Positions 10,037-19,283 are shown, numbered from the stretch's first letter. The stretch: 64,000 bases of DNA from Thalassospira sp. MCCC 1A01148 (GCF_001613795.1 NZ_LPVZ01000012.1:186001-250000), one strand, 5' to 3'. The notes: generated from the sequence alone by a model not told the origin. Numbers and translations are program-made.

Positions 10037-10880
10037 TTCGCAGCCAAAATTGGGAATTATCGCCGGGGGCGGGGCGCTTCCCGCCCGTCTGGCGGCCGCC
10101 GCGATCACGGCCGGGCGTGATGTCTGTGTTGTCAAACTGGATGGCTATGCTGATGATGCGGAACTTGATCGCTATCCGAATGTGACGGCGCGCTTGGGTG
10201 CAGCTGCAAAAATCCTTGATGCCATGCGTAACGAAAACTGTCAGGACGTTGTTCTGGCTGGCAAAGTCGCGCGACCGAGCTTTTCATCCATCCGACCGGA
10301 CTGGCGCGCGGCCAAACTTCTGATGAAAGTCGGCTCAAAGGCACTTGGCGATGACGGTTTGCTCAAACTTGTGGGCAAAGAGCTGGAGCGCGAGGGTTTT
10401 CGCCTGCTTGGTGCTCATGAAATCCTTGGTGATCTTGCCGTTGAGGAAGGCGTAATCGGTTCAGTTGCGCCAGATGAGCAGGCGATGTCTGATGCCCGCC
10501 ATGGACTTGCCGTCGCCCGCACATTGGGTCAGGCCGATGTCGGGCAGGGATGTGTGGTCCAGCAGGGGTTGGTCCTTGCCCTTGAGGCGATCGAAGGCAC
10601 CGATGAAATGGTCCGCCGCTCAGCCCGCTACAAACGCGATGGCGTTGGCGGTGTGCTTGTAAAGTCGGCGAAACCCCAGCAGGATAAGCGCCTTGACCTT
10701 CCAACCATTGGCATAACCACAATTGAAGAAGCCCACAAGGCTGGTCTGCGCGGGGTAGCATTGCTGGCCGGTGGCACCATGATCATTGACCGCACGGCGG
10801 TCATTGCCCGTGCCAACGAACTGGGGCTGTTTGTGGTCGGTCTTGCCCTTCCGGACAAGGAAACCGCCAATGGCGGATGA
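10017..10880 (+). CDS. lpxI: UDP-2,3-diacylglucosamine pyrophosphatase LpxI
   Basis: The 287-residue product belongs to the LpxI family (formerly DUF1009), which in alphaproteobacteria replaces LpxH and hydrolyses UDP-2,3-diacylglucosamine to lipid X. The N-terminal GIIAGGGALPARLA motif, the central VGKELEREGFRLLGAHEIL and the C-terminal VALLAGGTMIID are typical. Its location between lpxA and lpxB fits the order of reactions. It overlaps lpxA by 20 bases and lpxB by 11 bases. Confidence 0.95.
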   Translation: MTAPQDSSQPKLGIIAGGGALPARLAAAAITAGRDVCVVKLDGYADDAELDRYPNVTARLGAAAKILDAMRNENCQDVVLAGKVARPSFSSIRPDWRAAKLLMKVGSKALGDDGLLKLVGKELEREGFRLLGAHEILGDLAVEEGVIGSVAPDEQAMSDARHGLAVARTLGQADVGQGCVVQQGLVLALEAIEGTDEMVRRSARYKRDGVGGVLVKSAKPQQDKRLDLPTIGITTIEEAHKAGLRGVALLAGGTMIIDRTAVIARANELGLFVVGLALPDKETANGG

Positions 10881-12036
10881 AAAAACGCCGTCAGGCCCGA
10901 AGATCATGCTTGTTGCCGGTGAGGCATCAGGCGATCAACTTGGTGGTCGTCTGATGGCGGCGCTTAAGGCCAACCAGGATAATATCAAATTCATTGGTGT
11001 CGGTGGCCCCCGCATGGAGCGCGAGGGCCTGAAAAGCCTGTTTCCAATGAATGAAATGTCGGTGATGGGCCTGACCGAGGTCGTTCCGCATATTCCGCAT
11101 TTGCTCAAGCGCATATCCCAGACCGCAGATTTTGCCAAATCCGAACGACCTGATGTCGTCATCACCATCGATGCGCCGGATTTCAGTTTCCGCGTCGGCA
11201 AGAAGCTCAAGGGGAAGGGTATTCCGCTTGTCCACTATGTAGCTCCCTCGGTCTGGGCGTGGCGCGAAGGCCGGGCAAAGAAGATTGCAGGGTTTCTCGA
11301 CCACTTGCTTGCACTCTTGCCGTTCGAACCGCCCTATTTTGAAAAAGAAGGCCTGCCAACCACCTTTATTGGCCACTCAGCCGTCGAAGAACGTCATGAC
11401 GGGGATGCACAACGCTTTCGCACCCAACATGGCCTGAGCGCGGATAAAAAGCTTTTGGCGGTCCTGCCGGGAAGTCGTAACTCCGAGGTCAAACGTCTTC
11501 TGCCGGTCTTCAAGGATGTTATCGACGACATTGCGGCCAAATATCCCGACGCACGTATCGTGGTCCCAACCGTAAGCAAGGTGGCTGATACGGTGACCTC
11601 GGAAATGAAATCATGGCCGCTTGACCCAATTGTCGTGACATCTGATCAGGATCGTCACGATGCCTTTTCTGCTGCCAATTGCGCCTTGGCGGCATCAGGT
11701 ACGGTTTCACTGGAACTGGCCATTGCCGGCGTCCCGCATGTCATTGCCTATCAGCTCAATGCGGTGACAGGCTGGATTGCCAAACGTCTGATCAAGGTTG
11801 ATACGGTTACGATTGTTAATCTGGTGCTTGGCAACAAGCTCATCCCGGAATTCCTTCAGAAAAACTGCAAGGCAAATAACATCACGCAGCATCTTGAGGC
11901 CCTGATGGCAGATGGTCCGGAACGCGCGGCCCAGATCGAGGGTTTTGACAAAGCCTGTACCTTGCTTGGGTTTGGGGATCGCCCGCCCAGTGAAAAGGCC
12001 GCTGATCAGATTTTGAAAATCATCGCCAAAAAATAA
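10870..12036 (+). CDS. lpxB: Lipid A disaccharide synthase
   Basis: LpxB joins UDP-2,3-diacylglucosamine and lipid X into the lipid A disaccharide; it is a GT19 glycosyltransferase at the cytoplasmic face of the inner membrane. The N-terminal IMLVAGEASGDQLGG, the VHYVAPSVWAWREGRAKKI block and the C-terminal sugar-nucleotide region (SGTVSLELAIAGVPHVIAYQ) are diagnostic. I chose ATG 10870, which overlaps the end of lpxI by 11 bases; longer in-frame versions lie inside lpxI. It is the last gene of the envelope operon; a strong inverted repeat follows 43 bases later. Confidence 0.96.
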   Translation: MADEKTPSGPKIMLVAGEASGDQLGGRLMAALKANQDNIKFIGVGGPRMEREGLKSLFPMNEMSVMGLTEVVPHIPHLLKRISQTADFAKSERPDVVITIDAPDFSFRVGKKLKGKGIPLVHYVAPSVWAWREGRAKKIAGFLDHLLALLPFEPPYFEKEGLPTTFIGHSAVEERHDGDAQRFRTQHGLSADKKLLAVLPGSRNSEVKRLLPVFKDVIDDIAAKYPDARIVVPTVSKVADTVTSEMKSWPLDPIVVTSDQDRHDAFSAANCALAASGTVSLELAIAGVPHVIAYQLNAVTGWIAKRLIKVDTVTIVNLVLGNKLIPEFLQKNCKANNITQHLEALMADGPERAAQIEGFDKACTLLGFGDRPPSEKAADQILKIIAKK

Positions 12037-12079
12037 GCTGTTACGGGTAGCGTCAAATCCCCATTGCAATTAGGTTCTG

Positions 12080-12140
12080 AGGGTCCAAACTCATTCACAT
12101 GACCGCCCGGGCAACTGATATGTGAATGAGTTTGGACCCT
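12080..12140. repeat. Perfect 21-bp inverted repeat with 19-base loop after lpxB
   Basis: Bases 12080-12100 and 12120-12140 are exact reverse complements. The outer ends read AGGGTCCAAACTC and GAGTTTGGACCCT, and the loop contains the palindrome GCCCGGGC (12105-12112). As RNA this would form a very stable hairpin, but no T-run follows, so it is not a textbook intrinsic terminator. It could stop or protect the 3' end of the lpx operon message, or be a small palindromic mobile relic. Confidence 0.8.
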
Positions 12141-12172
12141 AGCATTGATCAATTCATAACGGAGACCATGTT

Positions 12173-12613
12173 ATGCGCTACCTGCACACGATGGTACGTG
12201 TCGAGAATGTTGATGAGTCGTTGAAGTTCTATTGTGACCTTCTTGGCATGCAAGAGACCCGCCGCATCGAAAGCGAGCAGGGCCGTTTCACGCTGATCTA
12301 TCTCGCTCCACCGGCAGATGTTGAAAGTGCAAAGGCCAACAAGGCGCCTGAACTTGAACTCACCTACAACTGGGATCCCGAAAGCTATTCGGGTGGCCGT
12401 AACTTCGGGCATCTGGCTTACGAAGTCGACGATATCTACGCTCTTTGCCAGAAGCTGATGGATGCTGGTGTTACCATCAACCGTCCGCCGCGCGATGGTC
12501 GTATGGCGTTCGTGCGCTCCCCGGATGGTATTTCCATCGAGTTCCTGCAAAAGGGTGACAACCTGGCGCCGGCAGAGCCGTGGGCCAGCATGGAAAACAC
12601 CGGCAGCTGGTAA
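12173..12613 (+). CDS. gloA: Lactoylglutathione lyase (glyoxalase I)
   Basis: The 146-residue enzyme isomerises the methylglyoxal-glutathione adduct to S-lactoylglutathione, detoxifying a by-product of triose phosphates. The N-terminal YLHTMVRVENVDESLKFY contains the first metal His. The FGHLAYEVDDIY segment (second His) and the C-terminal DGISIEFLQ (metal Glu) complete the metal site, together with GMQETRR and RFTLIYL. It starts with ATG 12173 preceded by GGAG. It stands alone between the lpx operon and gltA. Confidence 0.95.
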   Translation: MRYLHTMVRVENVDESLKFYCDLLGMQETRRIESEQGRFTLIYLAPPADVESAKANKAPELELTYNWDPESYSGGRNFGHLAYEVDDIYALCQKLMDAGVTINRPPRDGRMAFVRSPDGISIEFLQKGDNLAPAEPWASMENTGSW

Positions 12614-12629
12614 ATCCATAAATATCGCG

Positions 12630-12688
12630 GGGCAGGGGAAACCTGCCCACCAATATAAAAAAGGCCCGGAAACTTCCGGGCCTTTTTC
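12630..12688. terminator. Tandem hairpins, bidirectional terminator between gloA and gltA
   Basis: Two hairpins sit between the convergent gloA and gltA. The first pairs 12630-12636 with 12642-12648 (GGGCAGG / CCTGCCC). The second pairs 12661-12671 with 12674-12684 (AAGGCCCGGAA / TTCCGGGCCTT), with a T-run on the right and an A-run on the left, so it can end transcription from both sides. Confidence 0.88.
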
Positions 12689-12710
12689 TTGTCGATAGGT
12701 CTTGTGCGGC

Positions 12711-14018
12711 TTAGCGCTTGTCGACCGGAACGAACGGACGTTCTGCAACACCGGTAAACAGCTGACGCGGACGACCGATTTTCTGAGACGGATCTTCGAT
12801 CATCTCTTTCCACTGGGAAATCCAGCCAACGGTACGTGCGACTGCGAACAGCACGGTGAACATGCTGACCGGGATGCCCATCGCCTTGAAGATGATACCC
12901 GAATAGAAGTCGACATTCGGATAGAGTTTCTTCTCGATGAAGTACTCGTCTTCACGCGCGATGCGTTCCAGTTCCTGGGCAACGTCAAGCAGCGGATCCT
13001 GAATGTTGAGTTCCTTGAGAACTTCGTGACAGGTTTCCTGCATGACCTTGGCGCGCGGATCGTAGTTTTTATAAACGCGGTGACCAAAGCCCATCAGACG
13101 GAACGGATCGTTCTTGTCTTTTGCTTTTGCAACGAATTCCGGAATGTTTTTCACATCGCCGATTTCGTTCAGCATTTTCAGAACGGCTTCGTTCGCGCCG
13201 CCATGTGCCGGACCCCAGAGGGACGCGATACCAGCCGCAATACACGCGAACGGGTTGGCACCCGACGAACCGGCCAGGCGCACGGTCGAGGTCGAAGCAT
13301 TCTGTTCGTGGTCAGCATGCAGGATCAAAATACGATCCATTGCCTTGGCCAGAACCGGATTGACTTCATAGTCTTCACACGGGTTGCCGAACATCATCTG
13401 CAGGAAGTTTTCTGCATAACCAAGTTTGTTGTTCGGGTAACGGAACGGCTGACCAATCGAATACTTGTAGGCCATCGCAGCGATCGTCGGCATTTTCGCA
13501 ATCAGGCGATAAGCCGAAATCATGCGCTGCTGCGGATCATTGATGTCGGTGCTGTCATGATAGAAAGCAGACATCGCACCGATAACACCAACCATGATAG
13601 CCATCGGATGCGCATCACGGCGGAAGCCGTTATAGAAATTGCGCATCTGTTCGTGGACCATGGTGTGCATGGTAATGTCGTTTTCGAACTGGCTTTTCTC
13701 GGTGGCGTTCGGCAGCTCACCATAAAGCAGCAGATGGCAGACTTCGAGGAAGTCGGCGTTTTCTGCAAGTTCGTCAATTGCATAACCGCGGTGACGAAGG
13801 ATACCAACGTCGCCATCAATATAGGTCAGTTCGGACTGGCAGGAGCCGGTCGAAGTGAAGCCCGGGTCATAAGTGAAATATCCAGTTTCAGCATAGAGCT
13901 TGCGAATGTCGATGACAGACGGGCCTACGCTACCTTCAAGCACCGGCATCTCGAACGACTTGCCAGAAGCATTGTCGGTCAGGGTCACGGTGTGGGAAGT
14001 CTTGGAATTAGATGCCAT
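12711..14018 (-). CDS. gltA: Citrate synthase (type II, hexameric class)
   Basis: The 435-residue enzyme condenses oxaloacetate and acetyl-CoA into citrate, the entry of the TCA cycle. Visible motifs are the [16 protein letters not shown]-like region (read here as [16 protein letters not shown]), [12 protein letters not shown] with the catalytic His, and [17 protein letters not shown] with the second His. The length and N-terminal domain fit the Gram-negative NADH-sensitive class. ATG 14018 has an AGGAAA stretch just upstream. A promoter-like sequence with an overlapping inverted repeat lies upstream. Confidence 0.97.
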   Translation of the reverse strand: MASNSKTSHTVTLTDNASGKSFEMPVLEGSVGPSVIDIRKLYAETGYFTYDPGFTSTGSCQSELTYIDGDVGILRHRGYAIDELAENADFLEVCHLLLYGELPNATEKSQFENDITMHTMVHEQMRNFYNGFRRDAHPMAIMVGVIGAMSAFYHDSTDINDPQQRMISAYRLIAKMPTIAAMAYKYSIGQPFRYPNNKLGYAENFLQMMFGNPCEDYEVNPVLAKAMDRILILHADHEQNASTSTVRLAGSSGANPFACIAAGIASLWGPAHGGANEAVLKMLNEIGDVKNIPEFVAKAKDKNDPFRLMGFGHRVYKNYDPRAKVMQETCHEVLKELNIQDPLLDVAQELERIAREDEYFIEKKLYPNVDFYSGIIFKAMGIPVSMFTVLFAVARTVGWISQWKEMIEDPSQKIGRPRQLFTGVAERPFVPVDKR

Positions 14019-14065
14019 GACTATTTTTCCTTCCCTGTTTGAACGAACACGGTTTCAAGTTGGGT

Positions 14066-14096
14066 GCAGCATAATGCTGCGGCGCACAAAGCGCAA
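14066..14096 (-). promoter_or_regulatory. Probable gltA promoter with palindromic operator over the -10
   Basis: Read on the minus strand, TTGCGC (14096-14091) and TATGCT (14073-14068) are separated by 17 bases, a sigma-70-like spacing. The palindrome GCAGCAT-A-ATGCTGC (14066-14080) covers the -10 element, where a bound protein would block RNA polymerase. The promoter is inferred from consensus and spacing; the regulator is unknown. Confidence 0.5.
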
Positions 14097-14128
14097 ACGG
14101 CTTAATTGTTTTTCTTTATTCGCTGTTG

Positions 14129-15535
14129 TTATGCATCAAAATGGCGAATGCGTTTCAGCGTTTGTGTTTTGCCAAGCACAATCATTACTTCGAAAATGCC
14201 TGGGGAAGAGTTGGAGCCTGTAAGCACCGCCCGCAAGGGCTGCGCAACTTTGCCAAGCTTTAACTCGAACTTCTCGGCGATGGCACGAACACTTGCGTCA
14301 ACGTCCTCTTCAGTCCAGCTATCAAGCGCTTCAAGACTGTTGGCCAGTTCCTTGAACAGACCTTCAGGTGCACCATCAATCAGGGACTGGGCTTTCTCGT
14401 TAAATGACAGTACGCCATCGGTAACATAGAAGGCCGAAGAGTCGGCGAGCTCGGTGAGAGTCTTGGCCCTTTCTTTAAGGCCTGACATGCCGTTGATCAA
14501 GATTTCTTTTTGCGATGCATCAAGACTGTCGACGCCAATCTGCTTGGCGATCAGCGGTGCGATCTCGTCTGCAAGGCGGTTGTCATCGGCCTGACGCAGG
14601 TAGATACCATTCAGGTTGGTCAGCTTCGCGAAATCAAAGCGCGCCGCACCTTTGCCGACATCGGTAATGTCAAACCATTCAATTGCCTGCTCGGTTGAGA
14701 TAACCTCATCATCACCATGGCCCCAGCCAAGACGCAGAAGATAGTTATTGATCGCTTCGGGCAGGAAGCCCATTTCATCGCGATAGGCGTCTACACCAAG
14801 CGCACCATGACGTTTGGACAGTTTCGCCCCGTCCGGCCCATGGATAAGCGGGATATGCGCAAAGGTCGGAACGTCCCAACCCATTGCGTCATAAATGACT
14901 TTTTGGCGGAACGCGTTGGTCAGATGGTCATCGCCACGGATAACGTTGGTCACACCCATGTCATGGTCATCAACCACGACTGACAGCATATAGGTCGGCG
15001 TGCCATCACCGCGCAGGATTACGTAATCATCAAGCTGTTCGTTACCGACACGAACTTCACCCTGTACCTGATCATTGATGATCGCACCGCCTTCCTGCGG
15101 GGCTTTCACACGCACGACCGGTTTGACACCTTCGGGTGCTTCGGATGCATCACGGTCACGCCAGGTGCCGTCATACTTCATCGGGCGGCCTTCAGCGCGG
15201 GCTTTTTCGCGCATGGTCGTCAGCTCTTCTTGCGAGCAATAACAGTAATAGGCTTTACCGGCATCAAGGAGCTGCTGGGCGACTTCTGCGTGGCGGTCGC
15301 GACGAGAAAACTGGAAAGTCGGTTCTTCGTCCGCGCTCAGGCCAAGCCAGTTCAAGCCGTCAAAAATGGCATCAACTGCCTCGGGCGTTGAACGTTCACG
15401 GTCGGTATCCTCGATCCGGAGCAGGAACTTGCCGCCGGTATGTTTGGCATAAAGCCAGTTATATAGTGCGGTGCGTGCGCCGCCGATATGTAGAAACCCG
15501 GTCGGAGACGGGGCAAAACGGGTAACAACCGTCAT
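14129..15535 (-). CDS. gltX: Glutamyl-tRNA synthetase
   Basis: This class I aminoacyl-tRNA synthetase charges tRNA-Glu (and in many alphaproteobacteria also tRNA-Gln, which is then amidated by GatCAB; which applies here cannot be seen). The HIGH-like HIGG motif is at residues 16-19 within [14 protein letters not shown], and the KMSKS-like KLSKRH lies near residue 240. The CYCSQEEL zinc-like segment and the full anticodon-binding C-terminal region are present; 468 residues is normal. It is upstream of gltA on the same strand with a 110-base gap, and divergent from comEC. Confidence 0.97.
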   Translation of the reverse strand: MTVVTRFAPSPTGFLHIGGARTALYNWLYAKHTGGKFLLRIEDTDRERSTPEAVDAIFDGLNWLGLSADEEPTFQFSRRDRHAEVAQQLLDAGKAYYCYCSQEELTTMREKARAEGRPMKYDGTWRDRDASEAPEGVKPVVRVKAPQEGGAIINDQVQGEVRVGNEQLDDYVILRGDGTPTYMLSVVVDDHDMGVTNVIRGDDHLTNAFRQKVIYDAMGWDVPTFAHIPLIHGPDGAKLSKRHGALGVDAYRDEMGFLPEAINNYLLRLGWGHGDDEVISTEQAIEWFDITDVGKGAARFDFAKLTNLNGIYLRQADDNRLADEIAPLIAKQIGVDSLDASQKEILINGMSGLKERAKTLTELADSSAFYVTDGVLSFNEKAQSLIDGAPEGLFKELANSLEALDSWTEEDVDASVRAIAEKFELKLGKVAQPLRAVLTGSNSSPGIFEVMIVLGKTQTLKRIRHFDA

Positions 15536-15628
15536 TCAATCTATCCGTTATTTGGATGTTGTCGCTTGTCCTGGGGACTTTTGGCGTGCAGGCTATAACA
15601 CAAATGACACGCTGTTGCACCACAGCGG

Positions 15629-17815
15629 ATGTTAGATAGAAATAATGCGGCAGGCGGGCTATTGGACATTCGTCGTAGGGCGGCAGGCAAAATTGAATTA
15701 AAACAAATGGTTGTGAGTGTTCTCTCGCAAACTAATTTTGTTGTTACAAGCCAAAGAAATAAGTGGTTCCTGTCTTCGGTTATATTCTTTGGGTTGGGAT
15801 GTGCCGGGTATTTCTTGCTTCCAGCGCGTATCGGACTTGGACAAATCGGTCTTTCCGTGATTCTGTTATGCTGCGCGTTCTGGATGTCGCGGCGCATAGC
15901 CGTTCTGGCATTTGTATTTCAATTGCTTGCCAGCTTGGCTTTCGGGGCTCTGACAAGTGCGGTTCATACCGAACTCGGCCCCGATGATATTCCAACCAAA
16001 ACTCTGTACGCGACGGAGGTCACCGGCACCATTATCGGGCTGGAACCACGCAACGGACGTATCCGGGCCACTGTGCGCCCCTCTGAAATCGAAGGCATTC
16101 CAAAGGATCATCTGAACTGGAATGTCAGGCTCAGCTTTCTTGGGGACAGTGTTCTTGCCATTGGCGATCAGGTCCGTGCAAGCGCGCGTCTCTTTCCATT
16201 GCGCCCGCCATCCGTGCCCGGTGATCCCGATTTTTCACGCAATCTTTATTTCAGCGATATTGGCGCATCCGGGTTTGTGTTCGGTCGGCAATTTGAGACT
16301 TTTAAAGATGGTAAAGTAAATAATAACAATGCGTTGATTTCGGAAGTTGAAAGTGCGCGTCAATATATTTCGGCCGCCATCAGCGACGCAATGAGCGGGC
16401 CGGAAACCGGAATTGCCAAGGCGCTCATTATCGGCGAGCGCGGTGAAGTGACGTCCCAAATTGCCGATAACCTTCGAAAGTCCGGCCTTGCGCATCTGTT
16501 GGCGATTTCCGGTCTGCATATGGGATTGCTCTGCGGGACGGTGTTTTTCCTGATCCGTTTCGGGCTGGCCGCCATTCCAGCGATTGCCCTGCGTTATCCG
16601 ATCAAGAAATGGGCCGCAATGGGCGCGATGCTGGCGGGGCTTGTTTATCTGGGATTGTCCGGGGCAACCATCCCGACCCAGCGCGCCTTTGTCATGTTGC
16701 TCGTTGTATGGTTGGCGTTGCTCTTGGATCGCCGCGCCATATCACTCCGTCTGGTCGGGGTGGCAGCCATTGTGGTGCTGGTCTTGCGGCCCGATGCGGT
16801 GCTGGGGGCAAGTTTCCAGTTATCCTTTGCTGCTGTTGGCGCGCTTGTCGCCTTTTATGACGGGCCGGGGCGTCACTGGCTGGATCGACAGGGGATGTTG
16901 TCCTGGTATCAGCGTGCGGGCCTTTATCTGGCTGGTTTGCTCCTGACCAGTCTGATTGTCACGGCCGTGACCGCACCGATCATCGGCTATCATTTCGGGC
17001 GGATCTCGATGCTGGGGATATTTGCCAATCTGGTGGCCATTCCGGTGATGGCGTTTTGGGTAATGCCGTGGATTGTGATCACACTTGCACTCATCCCGTT
17101 CGGGCTTTCAGGCTTGTCTCTGGCGGCAATGAAACCGGGATTGACCATCCTTCTGGAAACCGCTGATCTGGTCGCGGCACAGGACTGGGGGCTTTGGTAT
17201 GTTTCCGGTCTTGATATGCTTGCCGTCGCGCTTGCATCTCTGGCGCTGGCATGGATCATCATCTGGCGCGACAAGGCGATGATTTTACCCGTAATGCCGG
17301 TGATCTTGGCTGCTATTGTTTTTCAGGTGATGCATGACGAGCCTGAAGTTCTGATCTCTGGTGATCGCGAAAGCTGGGCGGTTTATGATCCGGATGCGGA
17401 AATCCTGCATGTTTCGCGCGGGCTACGGGGTTTTCAAAAAGACATCTGGATGAGCCGCTTTGGCATTCGACCGGAACAGGCAAAAAGCCGCGTAAAAGCC
17501 TGCGAAACGGACCCGTGCTATCTGAGCCTAACCTCGGACGGAATACCCTCACGGATTATTCTGGCAAGCAACATTGCCAACCCGTTTTATGCCTGTCGCA
17601 ATGCAGATATCGTTGTAAACCAACAGACAGATCTGCCGACCATCTGTCAGGAGGCCGGTGTGCGTCTTGTTGTTGATGACGATGTGCTGTGGTGGCAGGG
17701 TGGTGCGGCAATCAAGTTACCGGCCACTGCGGTCAAGCAGCCCACAATCAAAACCGTGTGTGAAGACAGTGGCAATTGGCCGTGGATCATCATTGGTGGC
17801 AGCGCAGGGCGCTAG
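15629..17815 (+). CDS. comEC: ComEC/Rec2-family DNA uptake channel, without visible metallo-hydrolase motif
   Basis: The 728-residue polytopic membrane protein has an N-terminal DUF4131-type region (about residues 30-220, with an OB-like GDQVRASARL segment) and the Competence domain (about residues 255-530), with LAISGLHMGLL and LSGATIPTQRAFVM signatures. ComEC forms the inner-membrane channel for single-stranded DNA in natural transformation. The C-terminal part (about residues 560-728) is shorter than a full beta-lactamase-like domain, and I see no HxHxDH motif. The start is uncertain: ATG 15629 or ATG 15707. Whether the organism is transformable cannot be judged from this gene alone. Confidence 0.85.
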   Translation: MLDRNNAAGGLLDIRRRAAGKIELKQMVVSVLSQTNFVVTSQRNKWFLSSVIFFGLGCAGYFLLPARIGLGQIGLSVILLCCAFWMSRRIAVLAFVFQLLASLAFGALTSAVHTELGPDDIPTKTLYATEVTGTIIGLEPRNGRIRATVRPSEIEGIPKDHLNWNVRLSFLGDSVLAIGDQVRASARLFPLRPPSVPGDPDFSRNLYFSDIGASGFVFGRQFETFKDGKVNNNNALISEVESARQYISAAISDAMSGPETGIAKALIIGERGEVTSQIADNLRKSGLAHLLAISGLHMGLLCGTVFFLIRFGLAAIPAIALRYPIKKWAAMGAMLAGLVYLGLSGATIPTQRAFVMLLVVWLALLLDRRAISLRLVGVAAIVVLVLRPDAVLGASFQLSFAAVGALVAFYDGPGRHWLDRQGMLSWYQRAGLYLAGLLLTSLIVTAVTAPIIGYHFGRISMLGIFANLVAIPVMAFWVMPWIVITLALIPFGLSGLSLAAMKPGLTILLETADLVAAQDWGLWYVSGLDMLAVALASLALAWIIIWRDKAMILPVMPVILAAIVFQVMHDEPEVLISGDRESWAVYDPDAEILHVSRGLRGFQKDIWMSRFGIRPEQAKSRVKACETDPCYLSLTSDGIPSRIILASNIANPFYACRNADIVVNQQTDLPTICQEAGVRLVVDDDVLWWQGGAAIKLPATAVKQPTIKTVCEDSGNWPWIIIGGSAGR

Positions 17816-17847
17816 GCATCGGCCCCAGTCATAACTATTCGAAAACA

Positions 17848-17880
17848 AAACGCCCGGGCAAAAGCACCGGGCGTTTGATC
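17848..17880. terminator. Bidirectional terminator between comEC and lexA
   Basis: AAACGCCCGG (17848-17857) pairs with CCGGGCGTTT (17867-17876). The minus strand continues into TTTTGTTTTC, a good U-tract for lexA; the plus strand has a short T-run for comEC. It lies between convergent genes. Confidence 0.85.
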
Positions 17881-17900
17881 TTCAGAATGCGGGCAGGAAA

Positions 17901-18608
17901 TCAGTACTGACGCAGCAGCCCGACCAGACGACCCTGAATTTGCACCCGGTCCGGTGACAGGGCACGGGTTTCATAGCGCGCATTGGCCGGTTCCAGCAGA
18001 ACTTCGCCACGGCCACGTTTAAGGCGCTTCAGGGTGGCTTCGGCGTCATCAACAAGGGCGACAACAATGGTGCCATCATGGGCCTGTTCGCAACGCTGGA
18101 TCAGGACCGTATCACCATCAAGAATGCCAGCCTCAACCATGGAATCACCCGAAACTTCAAGCGCGTAGTGATCACCGGTGCCAAGCAAGGCCGCCGGGAC
18201 CTGTACCATGGTGCTTTGATCGCGAAGCGCCTCGATCGGCGTACCCGCAGCAATCCGCCCATAAAGCGGCAGTCCAATGGATTCCCCGGCTTCGGAAAAG
18301 GCGGTTGGCACGGTGGCGGGCCGGTGCGGGGCCTTTCGCGCACTGGCGATTGAGGTCACGTTGTTGGGCGTTTCCGGCCCGTCATCTTCATTGTTTTCAG
18401 GCAGACGCACCACTTCAAGTGCGCGGGCACGATGGGCGAGGCGGCGTATGAAACCGCGTTCCTCAAGGCCCGTAATCAGGCGATGAATGCCGGATTTGGA
18501 TTTAAGGTTCAGGGCCTCTTTCATTTCATCGAAAGAGGGCGAAATCCCGTGATCGCGAAGGTAATTGTCTATGTAGACCAGCAACTCATATTGCTTGCGC
18601 GTCAGCAT
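17901..18608 (-). CDS. lexA: LexA repressor, SOS regulator
   Basis: LexA represses DNA-damage genes and cleaves itself when RecA filaments form. The N-terminal winged helix (about residues 1-70) begins [10 protein letters not shown]. The self-cleavage site Ala121-Gly122 is in YGRIAAGTP. The catalytic dyad is Ser156 (in [10 protein letters not shown]) and Lys194 (in ATLKRLKR). The 235-residue length, with a linker longer than in E. coli, is usual for alphaproteobacteria. A perfect SOS box in its own promoter indicates autoregulation. It lies downstream of moaC, separated by 162 bases that hold its own promoter. Confidence 0.97.
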   Translation of the reverse strand: MLTRKQYELLVYIDNYLRDHGISPSFDEMKEALNLKSKSGIHRLITGLEERGFIRRLAHRARALEVVRLPENNEDDGPETPNNVTSIASARKAPHRPATVPTAFSEAGESIGLPLYGRIAAGTPIEALRDQSTMVQVPAALLGTGDHYALEVSGDSMVEAGILDGDTVLIQRCEQAHDGTIVVALVDDAEATLKRLKRGRGEVLLEPANARYETRALSPDRVQIQGRLVGLLRQY

Positions 18609-18652
18609 GATATTTCCCGAACCTGTAAAAAGAACAAAAAGGATACATAAAT

Positions 18653-18681
18653 GTTCTACTTTAGTTCTTTTCGTGGGTCAA
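18653..18681 (-). promoter_or_regulatory. lexA promoter with alphaproteobacterial SOS box
   Basis: The plus strand reads GTTC (18653-18656), seven bases, GTTC (18664-18667), the exact GTTC-N7-GTTC LexA box of alphaproteobacteria. On the minus strand a -35 TTGACC (18681-18676) and a -10 TAGAAC (18658-18653) are 17 bases apart, so the box covers the -10 and most of the spacer. This is a classical negative autoregulation layout. Confidence 0.88.
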
Positions 18682-18770
18682 GCGGGTCCGTGCGATTAAA
18701 AACCAAAATTGAATAATCGCGGCGTTCATTCAAAAAATGTGAATAATAGGCGGTCGTTCAGGGCAATGCG

Positions 18771-19250
18771 CTAGTCTGCGGTGAAGGTCCCCGACTTGCC
18801 ACCTTCTTTCCGGGTGACCCGTAAATCGGTAATCCTCATACTTTTATCAACCGCCTTGCACATGTCAAAAACCGTCAGCGCAGAAACCGAGGCCGCGGTG
18901 AGGGCTTCCATCTCGACACCGGTCTTGCCGGTTGTCTTGCAGGTGGCGGTGATATCGACCGCATCGGCATCTTCTGCAAGTTCCAGATCGACCGTGACCG
19001 AGGTCAGGGGCAGGGGATGACAGAGCGGGATCAGGTCGGGGGTCTTTTTCGCCCCCATGATTCCGGCCAATTGGGCGATGCCAAGAACATCACCCTTTTT
19101 ATGACCGCGATCCGCAATCAGCTTGGCGGTTTCCGACGACATCAGAACCCGGGCCTTGGCAATCGCGATGCGTGCGGTTTCCGACTTGGCCGAAATATCG
19201 ACCATGACGGCATTGCCACCGGCATCAATATGGGAAAGCTTGTCTGCCAT
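18771..19250 (-). CDS. moaC: Cyclic pyranopterin monophosphate synthase
   Basis: MoaC converts the product of MoaA into cyclic pyranopterin monophosphate, an early step of molybdenum cofactor synthesis. The 159-residue product shows the conserved KKTPDLIPLCHPLPL block (substrate binding) and GVEMEALTAASVSALTVFDM. It follows trpC by 33 bases on the same strand. A molybdopterin oxidoreductase gene at 48244-48909 is a possible consumer of the cofactor. moeA, which in related genomes often follows moaC, is absent here. Confidence 0.97.
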   Translation of the reverse strand: MADKLSHIDAGGNAVMVDISAKSETARIAIAKARVLMSSETAKLIADRGHKKGDVLGIAQLAGIMGAKKTPDLIPLCHPLPLTSVTVDLELAEDADAVDITATCKTTGKTGVEMEALTAASVSALTVFDMCKAVDKSMRITDLRVTRKEGGKSGTFTAD

Positions 19251-19283
19251 TCGTTCTGTCCGATCCCAAGTCGTGTTCTGTCT

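Noticed and set aside
12702-14042. 446-codon plus-strand frame opposite gltA
   Set aside because: Citrate synthase on the minus strand explains the region fully; the opposite frame also crosses the gltA promoter, which is unlikely for a gene.
18619-18635. GAAC pair with 9-base spacing downstream of the SOS box
   Set aside because: The spacing differs from the 7 bases required for an alphaproteobacterial LexA box.
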